Origin: Dichomitus squalens LYAD-421 SS1
Taxonomy: Eukaryota > Basidiomycota > Agaricomycetes > Polyporales > Polyporaceae
Reading direction: 5' to 3'
NCBI RefSeq assembly: GCF_000275845.1
Contig: NW_006766889.1
Location: 319,059 to 383,058, forward strand
DNA: 64,000 bases
The first letter of the stretch is position 1. Each line of letters starts with the position of its first letter. Below, one piece after another: positions 1 through 14,272 of this stretch. Both the position numbers and the translations under genes were made by a program. Under the pieces are notes generated by a model. The model was given only the letters and a program-made list of their open reading frames with translations, did not search any database and had not been told where the DNA came from.

Positions 1-3000
1 AGTCCTTCCGCTCCTCCTGACCGAAGTCCATGTCGTCCGGCAGGTCTAGGGTCTCTGCTTCTTGGATGAAGTCGTCTAGCGGCGCGCCACCCTGTTGATC
101 CTGTTCTCCATCGTCCATAGTCTCATCTTCAGCCTCCGCGTCCTCAGGAACAGGTTCCTTCCCTTCGTCCTCGCGCTCTCCCCCTTCTTCCTGGGCCGCC
201 TGTTCCTGTCCTTTGTCACTCGGCTTCTCCTTTCCCTTCCCCTTGCCCTGAATCTCCTCCTTCGCGACCATCTCTGACTCCTTCTCCTGCTGCTTCGCCG
301 AGTGGTCCTGTTCCGACTTGCCCTGGTCCTTCTTGTCATCCTCTGGCCCGGCCTCGTCTCCCCATAGCTTCTCATCCACCGCCGACGGGTCGGTGGCGTC
401 CAGATCGCCCACCTGCTCCTCCGGCTCCTCGCCTTCCTCCTCATCTTCCTCCTCCCCCTCCTCCTCACCCTCCTTCTCCGGTACGTCCTGCATCTTCCCG
501 CCGAAGTCCTCGCTCATCTCCAGCGCGTTCCCTTCCTCCGCGCGCTCCACATCATCGTCCTCGCCCGCCTCGCCTTGCAGGCCCTCGACCTGACTCTCGT
601 CTTCGATTTCCTTGCTGACGTTCTCGTTCCCCGTGCCCTCGCCCATGCCCATGCCCCCCGCGTCCTCCATGGCCCCCTCGCGGCCCGCCTCAGCCTCAGC
701 CACCTCGGGGGGCTTGCAGAAGCCGTCTTTGGCGACAGAATGCATGACGGAGCAGACGACGTAGTCGAGCTTGAAGAGCGCCTTGGTCCACGCGCAGTGG
801 TTCGTCAGCTGTGCGCGCGCGAGCTCGAGGTACGAGTCGAGGAAAGGGAGGACCCGCGCGAGGCGTTTCTCGAGCTCGTCTTGTGGCGCATGCGTGGCTT
901 CGCTCGCGACGGAGCTGAGCAAGGATGAAACCTCGTCCAGCTTGAGCCAGCGCGTAATCTGCCCAATGATGCGGGTGTGCTCGCGGACGAAGCGGTCAGG
1001 AGTCTCGGAGGCGTCTGGCTCCGCGGTCGGCGGTGGAGGAAGTGCGAGGATCCCTTGAACTGAGAGCAGGAGGCGATCGATGAGCTGCGCAGTCGAGTCC
1101 GAGGGGCTGTTGGTGTTGGGGTGCGTCCACTGAACGAACGCGAAGGACTCCCTATTCTGAAGCCACTGGAGGAGAGGTCGGACAAAGTGCGCGACGGCGT
1201 TGGGACCATCCGTCCATCTCATCAGAAGCTGGATGACCGTCTGGACGTGCTCTAAAGCCTGTTGCACAGTCGCAGCTTCATCTACAGATAGACAACCATC
1301 CAGTCAGTCCAGTTCGGCGCGATAGAATCAGAACAGCTCACCTTCCAGGAGAATGGGAGCAATGAGTAACTTGGCGTTGCTCGTCACATCAGTCATACGA
1401 CGGAACATTTCCTGCGACGAAGCCAGTGCAGATTGCAGCTCGTCCAAAGCGGCGGGAAGCGCCTCGGTCTCCGGCAGCTGCTGGAGATACTTCCTCCAAA
1501 TTGCCGACGTTTCCTCCAAAGCATTGACAAGCCTCCCGAGGTCCTCTTTGATGCCAACAACGCGAGGGCCTAGCTCAGGATCGGAAGCAACGACGCGAGA
1601 GTTGCGAGAGACTGTTTGGAGGCGCAAAGTGACCTCATGCAATTGCTGATATTGATGGATGGCCTCGACGAGACTAGCGAGATGTCAGCGCAAGTCAGAA
1701 TTTTGCAGGAGGAACCGGCGTACCTTGCTCGCGCCTCGACCGCGAGAGAGAAAGCAGACTCTACCAAGCCTGAACCGCGCTGCAGATCACGAGTACCGAT
1801 GTCTGGATGGTGATTCGACAACGCCGCTCGAAGATCTGGGAGCAATTTTGTGAGACGTAGGAAGTACGACTCGCTCTTGTCGAACGGCCCGACATCCTCT
1901 GCGAGCTTCACCACGACGGGCTGCTCTCTTAGCCAGCGGGGGTTGCTCTGCTGCTCAAGGACCTCAGGCTTGATGTTCATGGCGAGACCGATGCGACGGA
2001 GCTCCTTGAGGAGGTCGCTCCACGCCTTGCGCTTGCGGACGAGAAGCGACTTGTGGAACTTATCTTTCTGTTCCTTCGTCGCGTTGGGAGGAGGGGCGGA
2101 AGACGCGAGGCTCTGGAGTGTTGCGATAATCTCCGCAGAGAGGTCGTCGACGTCGGCAGACGACAGAGATCCAATGAGAGCGCCGAGCCGCACTCGAAGC
2201 ATGGACTGGAAATTCCGGAATGTACGGTCGAGATTGACGAGATGGTCGGATCGGAGAGCATTACTGTGGAAGTTGGGAAGTGCAGAGTAGTCGGAATCGA
2301 GACGAAGTGTAGGGAGCACAGGTGTCGAAGTCGCCTCGTCGGAGCCAGCGACCCCGGGAACGAGGTGCGCGGTGATGGGCTGGCGTAGGATCTCTCTGAA
2401 CTTCCGGACGCACTTGTATAATTGGCGGTGGGTCCTCTGAGCGCTTTGCTTGAGAGCATGCACGTTGATGTCCTTCCAGCTCGCGAGCTTGATGAAGTTC
2501 CGGATCTCTTTCTCCAGCTCTTGCTGCTGCGACGAGAGCGATGTGTTCACACGAGGGACGAATTGCGAATAGTACTTCCGAGTGAAGTGGAGTATGCGGT
2601 GAGCACGGCGCGAACCGGTTGAACGCGTCCCAGCTCGACTACGACTGAGGCGAAGGCAGTAACACTCGAAGGCTTGCAGGAGGTTGAGACGCGCAATGTA
2701 CTGTCCCAAAGGACTGGACATCATGTATGAGTCGAGGAGCGGCACGAGCCCTTCGAGATATCTTGCCAATGCTCCCACGTCCCCATCTGCTTCCTCCTGC
2801 GATGCAGCCTCGACACCACGAATTGTTGCTTCGTATAGCCGGAACCACCAATCCGAGGCCCCATCTGCGAACTCCTGGGCCTGGGTGCGGAGTAAGCCCT
2901 GCCATGAAGACAGCTCCAAGCGACGCCAGGAAACGACCAAGGAGACCAGCTCGTGTTGGTAGGTCTTGAGCGTGTTCTCTCTGTTGGCGTACATCTCCCA

Positions 3001-6000
3001 ATCTTCCATCTGTAGGAGAAGCTGCTCAATCGCTGACAAAATCTTCGCGACTGGACTGAATATATCGAGGGTTAGGATGGCATCGCAGCGAGTCTTGAGA
3101 TGTTGCAAGACCATCTGATCTGGCCATTCCTGAATGAGGGCCGCCAGCCTGATCGACATGCGCTGCAGGACATCGGAGGACTTTCGAAGTTCAGGGACAC
3201 TAGGATCGGTATAGAAGTTGTAGGGTCTGGGCTCCGCACGTGCCGCATCGCGCAGGACGGCGAGACGATCGAGCAGAATGGAGATCTGGTACGGGCGACT
3301 GCAGCGGTCCAAGGTCTCTGGGAGGGAGGCCGCCTTGTCGGTGAGAATGTCATGCACAAGCGTCGCTCGGAGTTCCTTGGAGTCGATCGCGGACGCCGCC
3401 TGTGGAGAGAAATGGACAGAGCCGAAGAGAAGTTGATGGAGAGTGGCGAGCCTCTTGACGTTAAGCGGATCGATGAGATCGGCCAGCTTCCGGACTTGCG
3501 CGGTCGTCGAAGACGGCGCTGTCTCCAGCAAGTCCTCGTACTCCGGAAAGAGCGACAGGAACTCTTGCTCCTCTTGCTCGGCTTCTGTTGCAGGATCATT
3601 GACTTCAGTCTTGTGACGGTATAGAGATTGAGCTTCGCGCTCCGCCTCTTCCTTCCTAGCTTTGTCGACCAGCCAGAGACCAAGCGATTGCTCGTATACG
3701 CTCTCCACGAGTGGCATGTAGGACTCCACCTCGGTGCCCGAAGCAATCTCAGAGGCAGCTGTCGACAGCTTCCACAAGACAAGAGACAGAGTCGTGCTGT
3801 TCGTTTGCTGCGTCGTATCCTCGTGAATGGCTTGTGATCCACAAAATGATGGAAAAGAAACGAGTGCCTCCGCCACCATGCTCTCTTGGCTGGCTAGAGC
3901 GGTGGTGCTTGCGTCGGCGAGGAGTCGAAGACCGAATCTCAGCTGGTGGAGAGCAAACTGGATTGGAGCACTGATATCCGTGTAGTCGCTGTATACCCTG
4001 TCAAGTCGCTGGGAGAACGCGGCTGTGGACTCCTCAATGACCTGTTCGCGCATCGAAGCCGACTGTTCCTGCCTTCCCAAAGCCTCGACGATGGCATCGA
4101 TCTTCGGGGCGATGATGACTTGCTCCAGGAACTGAGAAACCTCTGTCCAGTATGCGTGGAGCCGTGCGAGGTCCGAACGCCGGGGGTTCTCTTCAACACT
4201 GTCCGCAGCGTGACTTTGCAGACCCTCGACTACTTGGGAGAGGTACGTGATGGCTAGGTTGGTCCGCCGACCGAAGGTGCGCCGCTCGTAGTCGCGGTGG
4301 AGAGCAAGCTCCTCTAGGAGGAGCGATCGTTGCTCAGACCGGAACTTCCGCGAACATTGTTGTATCGCAGCAGGGTCGAGAGGGATGCTAGGCACGTAGA
4401 TATGGAGAAGCAGCCTGGAAAGCGCGATCCAACACCTGCCTAACGCGGCCCACGAGGGCATGGCACCATCCTCCAAGAGCGTCGTTAGGTATGGGCGCAA
4501 ATGAACTTGATAAGCGTCCACGAAGGCCAGGTTCGGTACGCTGTCCAAAGTCGACAGAACGTCCGCGAGGGAAGAAGAGCCTGCGAGTGTTGAAGACGAG
4601 GGAGGATGGGACGCCAGGCAAGATGCCACCTACAACAAAGGTGAGTAAGCCGTGAACATAAGTAACACATGAGAGAGATTGTACCTTAAGTGCAGTTCCC
4701 CCCAGCAAACTGAGAAGCTGTGCCCACAGGCCATCATGAGCAACAAGCGATCCTGACAGGAATGCCAGCTGCCGCTTCAAAGCACACTCGTACTCCGGCA
4801 AGCTATCCATGGGCCTCAACGATTTATCGCTAGTACTGATATTAGTGGCGAGAGTGTACCGAAGCGCACGCATACTCACCAAATCAGAATTGTGCTGCAT
4901 AGCTCGACAGGATGACACAGAGCTGAGGGACTAGCCATCTGTTGACAATGTCAGGATCACGCAACAAGGATTATGGTCGGATCGCTCACCCCAGCGACAG
5001 GCGCCGCCTCCCAGAGCTGTGAAAACCACTGCGTTTGCGACTTCACCAATACTTGCAGCATTGCTGCGAGAGTTTCAGTGGCTATCCGCAGAGGGAAAAC
5101 AGAATCGAATACCATACCCTCATTTCCTTCTCGCGCATCAATGGCCCATGACAGTTGGACGTATGGAACCAGGCTGGTCAAACTGATGTGACCATCGGAA
5201 CTGCCGTAGTCGATGAGGTCCCGCAAGACCTGCCATGAGTAGGGCCTGCATGAGCATCTTGGTGGAAGTGGAGTAACAAACCACTTACATGCTGCGCTTC
5301 TGACGCTTTCGCAAGCACCGTCTGTAACGCGCGAAGTTGTGCTATGGAATAGCAAAATCCGACGCGTTGGCCGACGCCCGATTCCGCCGTCTCAACCTCG
5401 ACAAAACGCTATGGCTACCGTGAGCAAGGAAACTACACCATGGATACACAAGGTGCTTACCCTCTCCAGCTGCGACGTCAACTGCGCAAGCGAGCGTTTC
5501 TGTTCTTCAGACGCGGCTTTCGGCAGGGTCCACAAAGACATAAGCTCGAGTGTCTGTCTTCGCAAGTCTGTACGAACACGAGTCAGCGCCAACCCGGCCA
5601 GTACGTCTAGAGCACACACTGATGTCATTGGAAAATCGGTGGAGACGGCGATCAGCATCATCCAGGTGCCTCGTCATACTGCCGTCGGCGTCTGGAGGAA
5701 TGCCGGAGGAAAGTGTGCGCCATATCTCTACCAAGCAGCTGCCGGACGTCAAGGAAACGATGCCTTCCAACGCGTTGATGCGTTGAGCGACTTCAGATAC
5801 ACCCTGCGATCGACCTTGTGAATGTTGCAAAGCCTTCCGAATCCACTCAACGATTGCGAAGGCAAGGGAGAAGTCGAAGGTTTCTGGGAACTGCACTGCG
5901 TGGCGCAAGAAACGACCATAAGCCACAAGCTCGGATAGTCGGTCGATATCCTAAAGATTGTTAGACCTTCAGATAGATGTTTGTTAACTCTGTGAACGTA

Positions 6001-9000
6001 CATCGTCGCAAGCGCCACTGAAGTCGGTCACGTTCAGGAACTCTATCGCAGCATTTCTGATCGACTCCACGAGTAGCTTGGCGCTTGCTGCAGCACGACC
6101 CTGAACACGAGCGCGTTCGCTGGAGTACTCGTTCTGTTGTCCCGTCTCATCTTCGAGGGGCTCTCCGTAATCAATAGTTGCACCGATCAGCAGACGCAAG
6201 TGCCGGAGTAACAGCGAGTCAGGTTGATCGTTCTCAGTTGTGTCCGACAGTACACTTGCTCGTTGAGGAGTGGCGTATAGCGGCTTGCAAGATTATGAGC
6301 GTCGCCATCCACTTACCTGAATTTACGCCACTCACCTGCGCGAGAAGTGCATCAGGCGGGATGTCCAACGATTGACTGATATTCTTCCGCATTAGAATGG
6401 TAGTACGGTATATGTGACTACATTTCACTACCCCCATCGATGCCCGAAGGAAGGATAGGAGCGTGGTAGAAGGGGATGCGTCGCAGGATAGGAAGCGGGA
6501 GAATAATGGAAGAGCGTTTGGGGCTGCGATCGATGCCACGAAGTACCAAGCCGCACGAGGAGAAGACAATGATTTCACAGAGGGGACAAGCGTCGGTACC
6601 AGACTGGAGACGTAAGCACTTGACGAATCTTCGCCTGTAAGCCGGCTAGCCGATGGTGTTGTGACTCTTTGTTCGGAAGGGTGTGCGTCTGTGAGCCCAC
6701 GTCGAAGGAGTGATTGTCGTCCGACCGATTGGCGAGTATCCAACCCCAAGTACGTCTCCGACGGAGAGCAGCGGATGTGGTCTAATACACGAACCCAGTC
6801 TTCCTCGACCAACGTATCAGTAAGAGCGATTTCGACACCCCGATTCCGCATCGCCCTAGATAGCTCGCCGTATTGACCGTCGGCGCACATGAAGAGGCGG
6901 AAGTCGGGATGCGGACGAAGAACTTGAGTTTCACCGTTCACAGCGCCGCGTTCGTTAAGCACCAGGGAACCTTCAATTTCGCAGAGGGAGTTGAGGCGAT
7001 CGAGAACCGAAGGGTTGCAGAGGTTAGCGCCGTCCAGTAGTAGCCAGCGTCCTTCCTTGAGTGCACGGACAAGCGGGCCGTCGACCCATTCCAGAGATAC
7101 AGCCTGCAATCGCCGAGCTGATAGTCGCTGAAGTTGAACTCGCACCTGAGATAATCGGGTGTGGTATGGTTCGGGCAGGTTGTTCAAGGCGTCCAAGACT
7201 TGAGTGAGGGTTTCCGCAATATGAGGCATAGCGGTAGAGCTTGCTGTCCTAGTAAGGCCTCGTAGCATTGCGACATAATCAGTAGCAGCATGAAGCTTCG
7301 AACCATGGGGTAGGTACGAAAGCTCGTCAAGCAAGTCTAGAACCTCATGAACGAGATCCATCACATGGTATCCCAAGTCAGTTTCTTCAAAGCTACCCAG
7401 AATGTCTGATGCGTCTGTCGCATTGTTGACGGATACTTCACTGAGACTCTTACCCAGTAGGTGAGCCATCGTCCTGACTAACGTCGTCTTACCACTATTC
7501 CGCGGACCCGCCAAGATAGCCAGCCAGCCATGAGCGACACACATGCCTAGAGACTCTAGAGCCGCGAGCGTAGCCTGGAGGATATGGCCTCCTCTAGCGC
7601 TGGAGAGATGACCCCCACGCGCGCCGACATAGTGGCCGACCTGGAGGTGAGAAGACGATATGAACGCTGGTGGTTGGCTAGCCTGAGTTCCGTTATTGAA
7701 GATCTCTGCGAAAAGCTGCTGGGCTCGAGCGCGGTCTTCGGTGGTTCGAAATCGCTGTAAGATGACGGCAGAAAGGCAGTGAGATGGATGGTCAGGCGGG
7801 TTGTTGCTTTGAAGAAGAGTTGCCCATCGGATGACATCGCGTAGGTTGAATTCCCATGGTGCTCCCTCCCTGGCGAACGACCTCTTGACCATGGTCTCTT
7901 CGTTGAGGACCGCCATGTAGGCAATCATCTTCTGAAGCAGGTCGGGGGGATACTTGGGGAATATGTTGCGACAGATGAGTAGAAGATCGTTCGAAGACAT
8001 CTCTTGCACGTAAACCTTCGTGAACCGGTTCAAGAAGGACTTCGGGAGCCCCTTTCGACCGCCCCCTTGATGGAGAGGGTTCTGCGCAGCGAAGATGCGG
8101 AAGGAGGGATGACGGAGGAATGAACGTCCTAGTTCTGGGATGTAGACAGTCCCTCGGTGATCGAGGACTGCGTTAAGGCCCTCTAGTACGGACTGAGGAG
8201 CAAGGTTCATCTCGTCGAGTAGAACCCAATGACCTTCCTGCAGCGCTTGAAGGAATTCGGCATCTTTCCATGCAAATTGTCCAGCCTGGCCACCTTCGAC
8301 TGGGAGGTCAGACCCAAAGAGATCGACAAGGTCCGTTTGATCGGAAAGGTTGATACGGCATAAGTGATGACCACAGATGTTTGCAAGAGCAGCAACAAGG
8401 CTGGTCTTGCCAACCCCAGGACTTCCCTCCAGCATGATGGGTTTCGGGAGTTGACAGGCTCTAACAACACGCATGACGTTATTGCGAGTAGTCGGCGCTT
8501 CGAGTCTAAAGTTCTGGGCCAACGGCTGTAGTGGACCTCTCGGAATGGAATATAGGCTGAATCGAACTTTTGACGGGAAGTACTCGAGCGTCTGACTCTC
8601 TTGAACGACGGTGGTTACAGGAACGAGCTCTTGTAGTTTCGCGGCAACGTCCGACTTGAGGCGATCTAATGCTTCTTTCGAGTACGCTGATAGTTGAGGC
8701 ATGGAGCCCAGACCATCCAAGAACGTCATCTCCGCTGCATGATGCTAACATGCTATTAGCATCGACATAAATTGTAGGCGATGCCACTTACGAAAATCAC
8801 ATTCGGAGTCATTTGACCCGTAGAGTCGTCGCTCAGCGCCGAGTTAGAGAAATTAATCCATGCCTGTGCAACTAACAATAAGCGATCGTATAAAAAAGAC
8901 TAGACTGCACTGACCAAGATGTCTCGGAGATTCGCAGAAGATCGATCGCCGATGGTCGTACAGAGCCAATCAATGAAGTCCAAGAGTGGCTGAGTCAACT

Positions 9001-12000
9001 CGCGCAAGGCGTTGTGCCTCCAAAGAGCCTGGACGATACATTCCAAGTCGCGACGATCGGTGATCGGGGGAACCCATATTTCCGTGAAGCGGTTGCGCAG
9101 TGCAGCGGAAAGCTCCTTCTTGCCGTAGTCGCCACCGGGATTCATCGTCGCGACGAGCTTGAAGTCGGAAGCGGCTTTGATGACGGGTATGTCAGAATCG
9201 TTTCCGCCGCGTTCAGCGAGCACTATAGTACGACCGGTCTCGAGGACGCTGTTCAACCGCTCGAGTACGGAATCATCCGCTAGAGAGATCTCGTCCAACA
9301 GAAACACGTCGCCGTTGCGCATTGCCTCGATGAGAGGCCCGTCGCGCCACTCGAAGAGAGCAGACAGCCTCTGCAAGCGAGATCGAAGATTTTGCAGCGC
9401 GGCGACTTGCTCAGGGGGTACAGCTTTAGACTTTAGGAGACTGTCGATAGAGAATGTCAAAGAATCCACATCTCCAGTCACATTCAGAATGCCGAGCTGC
9501 GATATGGCGGCAGAAACCTCCTTCAAAGTCTCAGCCTCAATAACCGCTTTGTTGCGGATAGGTCGGAGACCGCCGATGAGATCCGCCGTCTCTGTGTTTT
9601 GGTGACAATTGACCGACCGAAGAGTGCGACTCGTAACCTCCGCGTAGAGTTGACAGACCGATGTCTTCCCACACCCCGTCTCTCCAACGAGTAGTACAGG
9701 TTCGTTGAATCGGAGAGCACGGGCCGTGAGGACGAAGAGACGTTGCATCGCTGACGTCCACACAACCTGCGATGACGAGGGGATGGTACATCCAAGGAAC
9801 TCCGCAGGGTCGAATTTCGGATTCTGGAGGTCATAGAGACTCGACTCATCGATGCGGACCTTCATGATGGACTCGATAATCTCTTTGACGACAGCCTTGT
9901 CATCGTCTCGACGAGCACGTTCTGCAAGAAGCATGTATCCGTTGGCAGCGAGCTCTTCGTAGCTCATCGCATCCCGACCAGCCCATCGGAAGAGGTCACG
10001 AAGAGTGGCGAACCCTTGCTTGCTCTCGAAGACGCGACTGGCCTGCCGGCGCTTCTGCAGCTCGCGGAATACGCTCACGATGCGCTGCCCATACGAAGGC
10101 GCGATGCGACACCGCTGGCACAAGATCGTCTCCAACTCCGCCTGGGGCACATCCTCGAAATGGACCTCAAGGAATCGGTTGCGGAAGGCACGAGAAAGCA
10201 CCTTCCGTCCTGCATACAGACCAGGCGGGTTCTGCGTTGCAAAGAGCATGAAGTGCGGATGCGGGCGGACGACCTCCTGCGTTTCCGGTATGACGAGTTC
10301 GCGGTTGTCGTCGAGAAGACGGTTCAAAGCCTCCAAGACGTCGGTGGGTGCGAGGTTCAGCTCGTCCAGCACGATCCAATCGCCTTGACTCAAGGCGCGG
10401 ACGAGAAGACCCTCCTTAAACACCAGCTTGCCCGTCACAGGGTCGGACACGTAAGTACCGATGTATTCTTGGATATCGGTGTGCTCGTGGTTATTGATGC
10501 GCACGAACCTGTGTCCGGTACGCTTTGCAAGGTACTCGATTGAACTGGTCTTTCCGCTGGACGTTGGACCTTCGATGAGCACGGGGAAGCGCTTAGCTGC
10601 AATGATGCGGGCAAGGTCGACGAGCTTAGTCTCGACAGACGGAGTCATGATGTAGTCTTCTGCGGGGTCTTCCGGCAATGGGCCTCGCTCTAGGTAGAAA
10701 GGACCAAACTTGACGAATGCACTGGGATCCCCAGGCGGGAGTGGTTCCTTCGCCAAGAGAGAGCGAGGATTCTTCACCCCAGCAAGGATATGTTTCTGAG
10801 CGAGCGCTGTCACAGCTGTTGCGCTCGGACCATCAAGAGCCATAGTGAATGCCATTAGACAGCCTTCCCAGAGTGCCCTCCGTAACGAGTACGCGCTCGC
10901 CATGTCCGCGGCGAATGTGAGTGCGCGGGCAAGAGTACGCATGCTGAAGTGAGGCCTGTGATTCGCGCCGTCAGCGATCTGTCGTTCCTCCGAGAGTCGC
11001 TTTACAGCCGTGTAGAAGTCCGCGACATCCATGATCGCACCACGGTCACCGACCGCAGAGGCGCCAATGTATTGGGCGACGATTGTGAGCAAAGTCTCCT
11101 TGTCGGCGTCGGGAGGAGGGACGTCAATCTCAGTGAAGCGAGAACGGATATTGGGTGGGAGATCTTTCTTCCCGACATCGGTGGCGGGATTCATGCATGC
11201 AAAAAGGCGAAAGTCGGGATGACGGGGAACGGGTTCCAGCGAGCCTTGCTCCGTCAGGGTAATTGACGCCGTCGGTCCATGAAGCAGCCCCGAGATGGAC
11301 TCGAGTGTCTCAGGTGTCGCCAAGTTGATTTCGTCTAGCAGAATCCTATGAGAGACAAGATTAGATTCAAGTTCAACACTAGAGGGACGTTGATGGCACG
11401 CACCAGTCACCGTTGCGCAAAGCCCTCACTAACGGGCCCTCGACGAAAGCGAACGCGAACTTGCTCTTGCCTTGCACGTGTTGCACCTCAAATGTCTGGA
11501 CATCGCGCTCGAACGCCTCCCAAGCCGCCATGGGCACATTCAGCCCAGAACCCTCAACCTTTCTCCGCTTGCGCGGAGCACCTCCCTCGAGCTCCTTACT
11601 GCATAAGGCGTCAGTTACTGTAGCGTAGATATCCGCCATGGATAAGTCCACATACGCGTCTTCCTCGGCTTGCTTCTTCCTAATCCTGTCCTTCGCAAGC
11701 TTGACAGCTTCCAACCATAGAGCCGCGGCGCGCTTCCACTTGCGCTCCTGCACCGCCTTCCGGACCGACTCCTCAAAGTGCGCGTTTTTCTTCCGACTGA
11801 ACGTCCCGCCAAACATTTCCAAGAAGCGCTCCTGCAGCTCCCCGCCAGGCACACGCGCGTCGACAGGCTTGAACCCGCCAAGTATATCCGACGACTCCGT
11901 CTGGTTCGACAAGTTCAACGAGATGAGCGGACGCCGGAGGAGAGACGCGAGGTGCGTCACCACGCTCGTCTTTCCCGTACCCGTCTCCCCGGTAAGAAGC

Positions 12001-14272
12001 ACAAGCTCCGCAAGCGAAATGGCCGTAGCGAGGCGCGCAATCAGCGAGACCGCAGGCCTGTGCATCGCGAACGGCCGCGTCACGGGTGGCGCAATCTCCA
12101 TCTTGGCGGAGCGTGCGGGGAGGCGCGTGCGCCCAGCACGCACCGCGGTGATGCGCCCGTTCACGTCCCTTTCGGTGTCGAAATCAGGGACACGGCTGTG
12201 AAGAATATAGTCCCTACGCTCGTCTGATAGGCCAAGATGACCTGCGATAACGTGTGTGATGGCCTCCAGGTGCGCGCGACCAGATGCTGTAGTTGCACCA
12301 GCCCCGAAGAAGATATCGCGCGCTTCCAGGAAGATGTCCTCCCGTACGGTGGGGTTGGCGAAGACCCGCGCGAGGCTTGTGGGTTGAGTTGGATCCTCAT
12401 CGACGTCCATCGGTTGATAGCTAGCAGGAAGCAGCCCGCTAACGCGCATACAGAATCTCTCGAGCTCGCGAAGGCCAATATCGCGAGTGGATGCTTGGCT
12501 GCCGAGGGCACGCACACCATCCCACAGGTTGATGAGACCCTGGGCGGGCGCACCAGCCAACCGAGGGAACTTCGTATCGATGATGATCCGAAGGTCGCTG
12601 GCAGTTGGCGACTCCACCACGATTTCGAAGAACTTGTGCGCACCGAAGAATGTAGGGCTGGGGAACGCGCCGGTGCGGGAGGGCTGCAGAGAACGCGTCG
12701 CGAATAACGCGAACGAATCTTCCGCTTCAACAGTACCACGACTTGGCACCTCCAGACGTGCACAACCACCCACCCACTTATCCGGGCCAAGCGACTCGAC
12801 AAGAGGCTTGATGATGCCGAGAACCTCCATCGTCGCCCGGTCCACGTCCTCTAGGACCACCCATTTCCCTTCTCGCATGGCACGAACGAGCACACCCTCC
12901 TTCCACTCGAACGTGCCCGGGCGCGTCGGCGAAGACACGTACGATCCCAACAGCGAACGGGGATCCAACGACGTGTCAGCAAGGTGGATAGTCACGACAT
13001 GATTGCGAGTGTCCGGAAACAGCAACTGAGCCATGTGAAATATGAGAAGCGACTTTCCAGAAGATGGTGCCGACGTGAGGAGGATCGGAAGCCGCAGAGA
13101 TAACTGGAGAGCGATGTGACGCAAGGCGCGTATAGCTGTGGGAGTATCGATAAGGGACGCGATGAATTGCGTAGGAGGGGAGGAACGAAGCATCAGAACG
13201 CCATGGACGTTCGCTGTCAATGGACTGGGGGTATCCCAGGTCAGTGAGATTGCGCAGAGAGCAGGCATGACAGCCAACCCACCTCAGCTCTGCCGGATGA
13301 ATAGGCTCGCTAGAGTCAGTTTCTTCGTGATTGTAGAAGTCTTGAGGCTCGAGAAGCGCATCCCTCCCTTGCGCAATCCGCTCCAGCTCCAACACCGGCA
13401 TGATCCATCCGTCGACCCGACGTGCAGTCCCGTCCAGGTTGGTGTCAAAGTCAATGGGACAATCAATTTCCGAAACCTCGCCCAGTACCTCCTTCTCCAT
13501 CTTTACGCGTTCGCCCTCCATCATACCCGCCTGCAGCGCGTAGCATCTGATGGCCAGAAAGCGGACCCCATTGTCCGGATGTGGTGCCCAAATGAGTTGG
13601 GAAAGTGGTGTGAGAGACCAGCCGAGATGACGAGGGAGGACACGATTAGCTTGAAGGAGGCGGTAGTAGGCGAGCAGCACGCGGTGCAGCGGATGTGAAG
13701 GGATGCTCGGTATGGTTTGGGATGCGGTGAAAAAGAGTAGTGGTCCTCCCTCGAACCTTTTGGAGCGTAAGATAGCTAGCAGCATACTATGAGAACAAAT
13801 TGTCAGCAGGAGTCCCAGGGATAGAAAATGAGAAGGAGGATCAACGAGGTAATTGATCTGCCAAACATCGACACCGTAGGTGACAACATGTGGCCAAGCC
13901 AATTACTTTCTTCCTTCGTCTGTGGATATGCTTGGGGAATGAAAAAGGAACTCACGGATACAGCTCTTGGTAGATCTCGAGAAGTAGACAGAGAGCTTCA
14001 AATTTCTCTAGCTCGTCGCCGTCCTGATGCAGCCAGCGAGCGCATAGATCAAGAAGCACCGGTCGGAACAGGCCAGCAACAAGCATAGTATATTGAGGTA
14101 GGAGTAGTAGCCGAGATACTATGTCAAGCAAAGCTTGCCGCGAAGAGATATTTTGCAGAGCGGTAACGAATGGACTCTCAGCAGGTAGATGTGCGACCAA
14201 TTTTTGTGTCTGCCGCTGCAAGTCCATGCGCAAAGGGTCGTGGAGGTTTCCGTCGTTCATATTGGCTGCCAT
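1..14272 (-). CDS. MDN1: Midasin (AAA ATPase of 60S ribosome assembly), 3' end cut by window
   Basis: Nuclear/nucleolar dynein-like ATPase of the midasin/Rea1 family, which strips assembly factors from pre-60S particles. The start is the ATG at 14,272, giving MAANMNDGNL. Six AAA modules follow in order. Walker A sites lie near 13,070 (SAPSSGKS), 11,980 (GETGTGKT), 10,560 (GPTSSGKT), 9,675 (GETGCGKT), 8,420 (GSPGVGKT) and 7,497 (GPRNSGKT). Walker B sites include LEDVDRA, LLDEINLA, VLDELNLA, LLDEISLA and LLDEMNLA. AAA6 has LLLDGANLC, with Gly in place of the catalytic Glu. A long helical linker runs from about 6,300 to 1,000 and is split by several introns between 4,600 and 6,300. Below about 800 the minus-strand frame is almost pure Asp/Glu, the acidic hinge. 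The C-terminal MIDAS domain lies outside the window. AAA2 carries a Lys/Arg-rich insert (about 11,560-11,860). Family assignment is certain; intron borders are approximate. Confidence 0.96.

Noticed and set aside
318..593. Ser/Pro-rich plus-strand frames at the window start
   Set aside because: They mirror the Asp/Glu-rich coding strand of midasin on the minus strand.
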